NCBI GenBank assembly: GCA_946478525.1
Contig: CAMLCH010000047.1
Coordinates: 1-9,828 of the forward strand
Direction of reading: 5' to 3'
Length of the DNA: 9,828 nucleotides
Source of the DNA: Snodgrassella alvi_G
GTDB lineage: Bacteria > Pseudomonadota > Gammaproteobacteria > Burkholderiales > Neisseriaceae
The position numbers were made by a program, and so were the translations under genes. The notes below the pieces were generated by a model, which saw only the letters and a program-made list of their open reading frames with translations, made no database searches and had not been told where the DNA came from. Below are positions 1 through 5,751 of this stretch, in pieces; position 1 is the stretch's first letter, and the number at the start of each line of letters is the position of its first letter.

Positions 1-404
1 CTATATAGCTTTGTATTTGTGTTTTTTGTGCTTTCAATTTTTTCACTCAACGCTTGAATTTTATCTTTTAAATCATTTTTTAAAAATTCTCGAATATCAT
101 TGTTAAATCCTTGTATAACTGACCAGCAAAAACCATGAATGGTTGCTATATGAAAAATTGGATCTTCATTAGTTCGATGTTTAATTTCATCGCAAGCAGC
201 ATTAGTGAATGTAATAACACCAACATGTTTGCCTTTTGATAAAAAAATATTTTTATAGCTATTTTTTATATAGTTTAAAGCGTTAACTAAAGAGCGAGTT
301 TTACCTGAACCGGCTCCAGCAAATAGAAAAAAACTTTTAGGTGAAACCAAATCTAAACAACGCTCTATTTCTTTTTCTACTTCATCATCAAGATTATTAT
401 TCAT
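1..404 (-). CDS. UvrD/Rep-family (superfamily 1) helicase, N-terminal 134 residues; GajB-like, runs off the window
   Basis: This is the beginning of a superfamily 1 DNA helicase. From the ATG at 404-402 the frame stays open for 134 codons to the window edge, so it is cut by the window and is not visibly broken. Helicase motif I (Walker A) is FAGAGSGKTRS at about residues 28-38, motif Ia is VITFTNAACDEI at about 66-77, and IATIHGFCW at about 89-97 matches the following UvrD motif. The ATG lies inside the last codons of the OLD-family nuclease (shared bases 397-404, ATGAATAA), which implies translational coupling. A strong AGGAG sits 7 nt upstream of the ATG. Known: in Gabija systems the UvrD-like GajB follows the nuclease GajA and forms a complex with it. 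Inferred: this is that partner. A helicase from another two-gene OLD/helicase module is the main alternative, and the missing C-terminus would help decide. Confidence 0.85.
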   Translation of the reverse strand, partial: MNNNLDDEVEKEIERCLDLVSPKSFFLFAGAGSGKTRSLVNALNYIKNSYKNIFLSKGKHVGVITFTNAACDEIKHRTNEDPIFHIATIHGFCWSVIQGFNNDIREFLKNDLKDKIQALSEKIESTKNTNTKLY

Positions 405-2700
405 TAGCTTGCTCCTGCGTTTTAGTTTCTTTCATTTTAAGCCTGTTACTCAACCAATTCAGTCCAAGTTCGATATATTTAGGTGGATAAAGCGTGTAAT
501 TGGTATCACAAATAAAGAGTAATTCTAAAGCAAGCTCTGCTTTTGTAATATTGCCTATTCCTTGAACTAATTTAACATTAGGGTTTAATCCGGTATAAAA
601 TGCTTCCATTAATTCAGTAAGATCATTACTTTTTTCATAAATCATAACAACCTTCTTTAATTGGCTCTTTTCTTTGGTTGGTAAGGTATCTATTTTTTCT
701 GGTAATTGAGCAATAAACTCTAAGTTATTAATAAGAAGCGCATCTTCAAATGTTCTGGGAATTGTTTTCCCAATGAATTTTTTATTAGATTCTCCATCTA
801 AACGTGAAATATCAACATCTATTTCTTGTTGAAAAGCGAAAAACACTTCAGATGAGGTGGATGATAATGTTTTAATCCGTTCTTTTTCTTTTAAGTTAAT
901 TAATATATCAATTGTTTTTTTCTTATCATTATCATCAAATAGCCAACGATTAATCACTGGATTTGAGGAGATTTGTTTCGCTCCTTTTTTTGGTTGCTGT
1001 TTTTTTCTTTTTTGATCAACGGAGTCTAAATCTGTAATAATTAATGTATCAATACCAAGAATTTCAATAAGTTGGCGAAAAATGTGGACATAATTACCCT
1101 CAATTTCAATATAGGAAATATAACGACGATACAGTTCCTTAAAGCGATCTTTAATGAATTGTGGAATTAATAGTTTTTCAGCCTTTCCTTCCAGCATTAT
1201 CAGTGCATCCGCAAAAAATATATCACAGTGATGAAGTTTCAAATAACGAGCGGCAAAGCGCTTACCTGCATCTTGAGCATTAAAATAATTGGAAAGATTT
1301 TTGACTTGAGTTAATGGTATCTCGCTAACATTAGTGGTAAATCGATCAAAATAACGTAAACAAGCAAAGTCTACCTCATGAACAATGTGTGAGGAGTGTG
1401 TTGTTACAAGCATCTGTGTACATAAAGATTTATCTATATGTTTATAACGTTCTTTTATTACACTATCTTCAGTATTTTTATAACGTGTAAGTAAATTATA
1501 TGAGTTGTTAATAAATACCAGTTGTGCTTGTGCATGTAAATGAGCTTCTGGTTCCTCAATAATAACAAAATGTAAGCGTTTTATATGTTCCTTTTGCTCT
1601 TTAGATTTTCCAATTCCTAACCATTCATCACGATGCTTAATAAGCTTAACAGTCATCGCAATAATATTTTGATACCCAAGCCCCAGATAATTTTCAGGAA
1701 GTGATAGATCATTGATTTTGTAGTTTAAAGCAGATGAATGATTAATAAAACTACTAAGTATTCCTATCTTAGTTTTGATTTCAATATCAGGGTCTGCGAT
1801 ACTTGGATAACCTAGAGATTTTATTTCTTCAAATAAAGATTCTAATTTAGTTTCTAGCATTTTATTAAAGTTATTTTGTGAATCTTGTATCGCTGTTATA
1901 GCATCAAAATCTCTATCATCTGTTGGTGATTTCTCTGGGTTTATTATTGTGTCGTAATATTGCCTGATTTGGGCTGCTGGTTTTTCTATATCATTTGATT
2001 TGCTAGAGTCATCGGATACTTCACGTTGTGCAGGAATAAAATCAAATTTTATTAAATCATGTATATTAAATCCCTGAACAATGAAATCAGATTTTTTTCT
2101 AACTTCTTTGCTTTCGTTGTCTATATCTAAGAGGTATGTATTTATTGTAAAAAAAGAATTTAACTCGTTGGATAAAAAATCTACCAAATTGGAAGGCCAA
2201 AGAGTAACCTTTTTATCTTGTGCATCTATTGCATTCAATCTTTTTTCAACAAATACTTTTCTTAACTCTTCAATAGAATCTGCTTCATAGCATAGACGAA
2301 CACCTAATATACCTGCTTGCCAATCTAAACTGGGAATAATTTTAATAACATGATGAATTTCATTTTTTGGAACATCGATTAGTATATCTAAAGAAGGGAA
2401 ATAGCTGATAAACTCTTGGTAACTTTTCTGAATATCTATATCTTCATCTGATATTTCCTTTTTGTCATATTTCACCCATTTTTCACCAATTTGGTTTATT
2501 TTTTTATGATTAATCAATGTTATATCATTCATTTTTATTTGTTTTCTACCATCTTTGGATAAAAAACATTTTAAAGCATGGGATGCAGAGGTTTTACCAC
2601 TATTATTAGCTCCAACAAAAATAGTTTTTTCATTTGCAATATCTATTTGTACATCAAATAATCGTCTAAAATTGGTTATCTTGAATGATATTATTTTCAT
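397..2700 (-). CDS. OLD-family ATP-dependent nuclease (ABC ATPase + TOPRIM), GajA-like, probable Gabija defence protein
   Basis: This is an SMC/RecF-like ABC ATPase fused to a TOPRIM nuclease domain, 767 aa from the ATG at 2700. Walker A GANNSGKT is at residues 30-37, Walker B with catalytic Glu (VIIEEPEAHLH) is around E382/E383, and the H-loop TTHSSH has H435. The TOPRIM motifs are LEGKAE at 503-508 (E504) and DLD at 557-559. All key residues are present, so it looks active. An in-frame TTG at 2754 would add 18 residues. The ATG at 2700 is preferred because MKIISFKITNF is where this family normally begins and no SD precedes the TTG. The SD of the ATG is itself weak (GGA). It overlaps the helicase gene by 8 nt. 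Known: GajA senses nucleotide depletion and cuts DNA as part of Gabija. Inferred here from domain order and the helicase partner. It is clearly longer than the roughly 580-residue canonical GajA, so it may be a divergent Gabija or another class 2 OLD/helicase pair. Confidence 0.85.
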   Translation of the reverse strand: MKIISFKITNFRRLFDVQIDIANEKTIFVGANNSGKTSASHALKCFLSKDGRKQIKMNDITLINHKKINQIGEKWVKYDKKEISDEDIDIQKSYQEFISYFPSLDILIDVPKNEIHHVIKIIPSLDWQAGILGVRLCYEADSIEELRKVFVEKRLNAIDAQDKKVTLWPSNLVDFLSNELNSFFTINTYLLDIDNESKEVRKKSDFIVQGFNIHDLIKFDFIPAQREVSDDSSKSNDIEKPAAQIRQYYDTIINPEKSPTDDRDFDAITAIQDSQNNFNKMLETKLESLFEEIKSLGYPSIADPDIEIKTKIGILSSFINHSSALNYKINDLSLPENYLGLGYQNIIAMTVKLIKHRDEWLGIGKSKEQKEHIKRLHFVIIEEPEAHLHAQAQLVFINNSYNLLTRYKNTEDSVIKERYKHIDKSLCTQMLVTTHSSHIVHEVDFACLRYFDRFTTNVSEIPLTQVKNLSNYFNAQDAGKRFAARYLKLHHCDIFFADALIMLEGKAEKLLIPQFIKDRFKELYRRYISYIEIEGNYVHIFRQLIEILGIDTLIITDLDSVDQKRKKQQPKKGAKQISSNPVINRWLFDDNDKKKTIDILINLKEKERIKTLSSTSSEVFFAFQQEIDVDISRLDGESNKKFIGKTIPRTFEDALLINNLEFIAQLPEKIDTLPTKEKSQLKKVVMIYEKSNDLTELMEAFYTGLNPNVKLVQGIGNITKAELALELLFICDTNYTLYPPKYIELGLNWLSNRLKMKETKTQEQANE
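412..416 (-). promoter_or_regulatory. Shine-Dalgarno AGGAG of the helicase gene
   Basis: The minus strand reads AGGAG followed by 7 nt and then the ATG at 404-402. It lies inside the 3' end of the nuclease gene, so the helicase has its own ribosome binding site while also overlapping the upstream stop codon. This supports the 404 start and a single transcript for both genes. Confidence 0.7.
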
Positions 2701-3053
2701 TATTTCAATCCACTTTCGTTTTACCAAATTGACGGAGATGATTATCTTGAACAATGGTAAAAATGAATTATTGAACTAACGCCATGCATACTAATTTATA
2801 TAATCTCTCTATATTCATTAATATTGTAATTAATCCAAATGAGAACAAATCAGACTTAGAAACAATAATGCATAATCCATCATAAACCAAAATTTTATGG
2901 AATTAACTCTTAGATTAAATGCCTTAAATTTGGTTTTAATCAATATATCTCTGTAATTGTGAACTATAAAAATATAGCATATCACAATATATTAAAAATT
3001 TTTACAATTTTTTATTGTAAAAATTTAAAACATCTGTTGGTTTAATATGGATT
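2701..3053. other. AT-rich intergenic region between the defence cassette and guaA
   Basis: No plausible gene is seen. It should hold the promoter of the nuclease-helicase pair. The best -10 candidate on the minus strand is TATAAA (plus positions 2795-2800), about 95 nt before the ATG at 2700, but its -35 is poor. It also contains a perfect 13-bp inverted repeat at 2996-3026. No tRNA, integrase fragment or insertion-sequence end was recognised. Confidence 0.5.
2996..3026. repeat. Perfect 13-bp inverted repeat with a 5-nt T loop
   Basis: The arms AAATTTTTACAAT (2996-3008) and ATTGTAAAAATTT (3014-3026) are exact reverse complements around TTTTT. It lies about 300 bp upstream of the nuclease start and just beyond the guaA terminator. 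It could be an operator, a back-up terminator or part of an island junction. The stem is almost all A/T, so a stable RNA hairpin is doubtful. Confidence 0.5.
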
Positions 3054-3095
3054 AAAAACTAAAAAGCCAGTGATCTTAATTATAATCACTGGCTT
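3054..3095 (-). terminator. Intrinsic terminator of guaA
   Basis: The arms AAGCCAGTGAT (3064-3074) and ATCACTGGCTT (3085-3095) form an 11-bp stem with a 10-nt loop. Read on the minus strand the hairpin is followed by U-rich sequence (A-runs at 3061-3065 and 3054-3058 on the plus strand). It begins 45 nt past the guaA stop codon and should isolate guaA transcription from the defence genes downstream. Confidence 0.85.
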
Positions 3096-3139
3096 AAACA
3101 GATATTAACGAACTATTTTGTATTTTGAAATCTGTGTAT

Positions 3140-4705
3140 TTATTCCCACTCAATAGTGGCTGGTGGTTTGCCGCTGACATCGTAAACGACACGGTTAATG
3201 CCGCGTACTTCGTTGATGATGCGATTGGAAACGCGGCCGAGTAGGTCGTAGGGCAGGTGGGCCCAGTGTGCTGTCATGAAATCGCTGGTAATTACTGCTC
3301 GCAGGGCTACTACGTATTCATAGGTGCGACCGTCTCCCATTACCCCTACGGATTTTACTGGCAGGAATACAGCAAAAGCCTGGCTGGTTTTATCATACCA
3401 GGATACACCGTCTTCATCGCAGGTATTACGCAACTCTTCAATGAATATATGGTCGGCACGGCGCAGTAAATCGGCGTATTCGCGTTTTACTTCACCCAGA
3501 ATTCGCACGCCCAGACCCGGACCGGGGAAGGGGTGACGGTAAACCATATCACGCGGTAATCCCAGCGCAACACCCAGTTCGCGTACTTCATCTTTGAACA
3601 AATCACGCAGTGGTTCCAGCAATTGCAGATTAAGAGTTTCGGGCAGACCACCTACATTATGATGGCTTTTAATGGCATGTGCTTTTTTGGTTTTAGCACC
3701 GGCGCTTTCGATTACATCGGGGTAGATGGTGCCTTGTGCCAGCCATTTTGCATTTTGGCGTTTGCCGGCTTCTTGCTGAAATACTTCGACAAATTCGGCT
3801 CCGATGATTTTACGTTTACGTTCAGGATCGGTTTCACCGGCAAGTTTGGCGAGAAAATCGGCAGAGGCATCAACGTGAATCACATTGACGCCAAGGTTTT
3901 TGCCGAACATATCCATGACCATTTGCGCTTCCTGATAGCGTAACAGCCCATGATCTACAAAAACGCAGGTGAGCTGGTCGCCAATGGCGCGATGAATCAG
4001 TGCTGCAGCTACTGATGAGTCTACTCCGCCGGAAAGGCCAAGAATAACTTCATCGGAACCAACCTGTTCGCGAATTTTGATAATGGCTTCTTCGATATAG
4101 TTAGGCATAGTCCAGCTGGGTTTGGCCTGACAGATATCAAGTACAAAGCGGTTGATTAGTTCACGTCCCTGTTTGGTATGGGTAACTTCAGGATGAAACT
4201 GAACGCCGTAAAAGTGCTTGTGCGAGTTTTCAATGATGGCATACGGACAGCTTGGTGTATGTCCGATACTTTTAAATCCTTCTGGCAGTTTGCTTACTTT
4301 ATCGCCATGGCTCATCCACACATCCAGTGTGTTAGGCTGGTTATCAAAAATGCCATTGGTAAACTGGCTGTCTTCTGTATGTACCTGAGCATAACCGAAT
4401 TCGCGCTGATCGCCACCGCTAACCTCACCGCCCATGGTATGTGCCAGCCATTGCATGCCATAACAAATGCCAAGAATGGGAATACCAAGGTTCAGAATAT
4501 CCGGGCTTGCCTGATAGTCTGAATCATAGACTGAATTAGGTCCACCCGAAAGGATAATACCTTTAGGAGCAAAAGCCTTAATGTCGGCAATTGACATGTC
4601 AAATGAATGTAATTCACAATAAACATGAGCTTCACGTACGCGTCGGGCGATAAGCTGAGCTACTTGTGAACCGAAATCTAAAATTAAAATTTTATCCTGA
4701 TTCAT
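3140..4705 (-). CDS. guaA: GMP synthase (glutamine-hydrolysing)
   Basis: It catalyses the last step of GMP synthesis in the cytoplasm: XMP, ATP and glutamine give GMP, AMP, PPi and glutamate. The 521 residues match the usual bacterial length. The N-terminal class I glutamine amidotransferase domain (about 1-195) has the nucleophile Cys81 in GICYGM and His171/Glu173 in QFHPE. The ATP-pyrophosphatase domain carries the PP-loop SGGVDSS at 225-231. The C-terminal dimerisation/XMP-binding domain contains HPFPGPGLGVRILGE and ends in PPATIEWE, as in Neisseria GuaA. The ATG at 4705 is preceded by a weak SD (AAGAG, 7 nt away), and the N-terminus MNQDKILILDFGSQ fits the family. The base composition is visibly less AT-rich than both flanks, as expected for a core gene next to accessory DNA. 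It is monocistronic, with its own terminator, and divergent from the pilC-like gene. Confidence 0.98.
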   Translation of the reverse strand: MNQDKILILDFGSQVAQLIARRVREAHVYCELHSFDMSIADIKAFAPKGIILSGGPNSVYDSDYQASPDILNLGIPILGICYGMQWLAHTMGGEVSGGDQREFGYAQVHTEDSQFTNGIFDNQPNTLDVWMSHGDKVSKLPEGFKSIGHTPSCPYAIIENSHKHFYGVQFHPEVTHTKQGRELINRFVLDICQAKPSWTMPNYIEEAIIKIREQVGSDEVILGLSGGVDSSVAAALIHRAIGDQLTCVFVDHGLLRYQEAQMVMDMFGKNLGVNVIHVDASADFLAKLAGETDPERKRKIIGAEFVEVFQQEAGKRQNAKWLAQGTIYPDVIESAGAKTKKAHAIKSHHNVGGLPETLNLQLLEPLRDLFKDEVRELGVALGLPRDMVYRHPFPGPGLGVRILGEVKREYADLLRRADHIFIEELRNTCDEDGVSWYDKTSQAFAVFLPVKSVGVMGDGRTYEYVVALRAVITSDFMTAHWAHLPYDLLGRVSNRIINEVRGINRVVYDVSGKPPATIEWE

Positions 4706-5577
4706 ACTGGGGCTCTTGACAGGTGTTTGAATAAAGCCAGCTATTTTATCACTATTCTGGTTTTAATTCTGTAAAAGATATAATCGAAACTATATCGATA
4801 AATATGCTTGATTTATCATATGATGTTTTAGTCTAGTTATATTATTATTAATCTTATTGAAAGTAATTCATTATTATTTAATTAAATTATGCAAAATAAA
4901 TAATTTTAGTTAGATAGTTAATATAAATATGTCCTACAAAGGTAAAAATTTTAATTTGTTGAATATATATTTAAATATATTGTCAGAGGTGTGTAGTTAT
5001 TAATTCAAATTAAAAACCGCCAGATGTAATAAATTATGTAATGGGATTAAATATAAAATGATAATTATATAAAAATTGATTATGAAAATAAGTTGAGGGT
5101 AAAGTTATTTAAATAACATATTAATGTAAATGGTTATTGAATAACTTAGTGTAGGCAGAACAGTTTTTTAAATTTAAAAATGTCTTAATGACAGCCTGCC
5201 AAAGCAAATTTAAGGATTAATCATGAAGTACTGAAACATAGAATACTTATGTGAATGAAAACAAAATAAAATAAAATTAAGAACAATTTTAAAATAAAAA
5301 TAACATAGACGAATCAGCAGGCTAATCAAAATAGAAGTGTTAATCAAAAATAAATAAAAAAACTGGGTATGCACTGAAATTAATATATTGTAGTGATTGA
5401 AAACAATTAACGATTAATAAAAGCTGATATTTAATGTGGCATTTGGAAAAGCATAAAACCAAAAATACTAAAATATTAAATATTGTTAATAACATTAAAA
5501 TAAATTAAATGACATTTAATTGAAGTCAATTATATTTAAATATTTTTAATAAAAACGCTTATATTAATTTAAAATGA
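4706..5577. other. Long AT-rich divergent intergenic region without a recognisable gene
   Basis: About 870 bp in which stops are frequent in all frames; I see no protein gene, tRNA or rRNA. It must contain the guaA promoter at its left end, but no convincing -35/-10 pair was found there. A TTGACA at 4716-4721 points the wrong way and lacks a -10. The region holds two related palindromes (5104-5117 and 5133-5145) and a distant 7-bp inverted repeat (5193-5199 with 5317-5323). An unrecognised small RNA is possible. Confidence 0.5.
5104..5145. promoter_or_regulatory. Pair of related palindromes, candidate operator
   Basis: GTTATTTAAATAAC (5104-5117) is a perfect 14-bp palindrome, and GTTATTGAATAAC (5133-5145) is the same half-site GTTATT/AATAAC with a 1-nt centre. 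Two copies of the same half-sites 29 bp apart suggest a dimeric regulator. They lie about 430 bp before the nearest pilC promoter, which is far for classical repression. In such AT-rich DNA chance is a real alternative. Confidence 0.3.
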
Positions 5578-5606
5578 TTGATAATTTAATTTATGTAAAT
5601 TATAAT
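5578..5606 (+). promoter_or_regulatory. Probable sigma70 promoter P1 of the pilC-like gene
   Basis: TTGATA (5578-5583), a 17-bp spacer and TATAAT (5601-5606) differ from consensus at one base. Transcription would start near 5613, giving a leader of about 50 nt that contains the GGAG at 5653 and the ATG at 5666. This is therefore the promoter that can yield a translatable pilC message. Confidence 0.65.
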
Positions 5607-5638
5607 TAAGAAATGATTACTTGGTCAAAAAGTTAAAT

Positions 5639-5667
5639 TTGACATTACCTTTGGAGTGTTATATAAT
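5639..5667 (+). promoter_or_regulatory. Perfect-consensus sigma70 promoter P2 overlapping the SD and start codon
   Basis: TTGACA (5639-5644), exactly 17 bp, and TATAAT (5662-5667) match the consensus at all twelve positions. The SD (5653-5656) lies in its spacer and the -10 shares two bases with the ATG (5666-5668). Predicted initiation near 5674 falls in the first heptamer repeat, so this transcript would lack the pilC start codon. It may be genuine, or a by-product of AT-rich sequence around an ATG. Confidence 0.5.
5653..5656 (+). promoter_or_regulatory. Shine-Dalgarno for the ATG at 5666
   Basis: GGAG lies 9 nt upstream of the ATG at 5666-5668. This is the only well-formed SD-plus-ATG before the signal-peptide coding sequence, and it marks 5666 as the real pilC start even though the frame is currently interrupted. 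No comparable SD precedes the ATG at 5752. Confidence 0.65.
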
Positions 5668-5710
5668 GTTTAACAAAACACAAAACACAAAACACAAAAC
5701 ACACCTATAG
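5666..5710 (+). other. Authentic pilC start region in the OFF frame: 14 codons ending at TAG
   Basis: Translation from the ATG at 5666 reads MFNKTQNTKHKTHL and stops at TAG (5708-5710), immediately after the repeat tract. The next reading frame then carries PIDRKKNAFRLTLLSS directly before Met 5752, the basic and hydrophobic parts of a Sec signal peptide that otherwise has no start codon. The ATG is in frame 2 (modulo 3) and the pilC body in frame 1. One extra 7-bp unit, or loss of two, brings them together. In the joined frame 31 residues precede Met 5752, giving a 1325-residue precursor. Confidence 0.75.
5673..5703 (+). repeat. Heptanucleotide tandem repeat (ACAAAAC) x4.4, probable phase-variation switch
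   Basis: There are four exact head-to-tail copies of ACAAAAC (5673-5679, 5680-5686, 5687-5693, 5694-5700) plus ACA of a fifth. The unit is 7 bp, so each copy gained or lost shifts the reading frame, and the tract sits between the start codon and the signal peptide of a pilus adhesin. Known: slipped-strand mispairing at repeats in the same place (poly-G) switches Neisseria pilC on and off. Inferred: this heptamer does the same job. Four copies is the OFF state; five (or two) would be ON. Confidence 0.8.
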
Positions 5711-5751
5711 ACCGTAAAAAAAATGCATTTAGATTAACGTTACTATCCAGT

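Noticed and set aside
2331..2341. CTGGGAATAA as a second copy of the guaA 3' end (attachment site)
   Set aside because: It is only a short partial match to GAGTGGGAATAA, is inverted relative to guaA and lies within the nuclease coding sequence.
2698..2754. TTG at 2754 as start of the OLD-family nuclease
   Set aside because: No SD precedes it and the 18 extra residues do not resemble the family; the ATG at 2700 begins exactly where the ATPase domain normally starts.
3257..4522. Open frames of 70-114 codons antisense to guaA
   Set aside because: They mirror the codon structure of a highly conserved gene, and lack SDs and recognisable domains.
4716..4744. TTGACA on the plus strand as a promoter
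   Set aside because: At 17-bp spacing the -10 is AGCTAT, and it points away from guaA toward a gene-free region.
5191..5200. Neisseriaceae DNA uptake sequence
   Set aside because: CAGCCTGC shares only a core with known uptake-sequence dialects; I found no full 12-mer of a dialect I know, and the terminators contain none.
5673..5703. CRISPR-like or plasmid iteron repeat
   Set aside because: The units are 7 bp, directly adjacent without spacers, and no cas, rep or origin genes are nearby; the position in a signal-peptide reading frame explains the tract better.
5716..5723. Run of eight A in the signal-peptide codons as the phase switch
   Set aside because: Translation from the only good start (5666) already ends at TAG 5708, before this run, so changes in it cannot restore the frame in the sequenced state.
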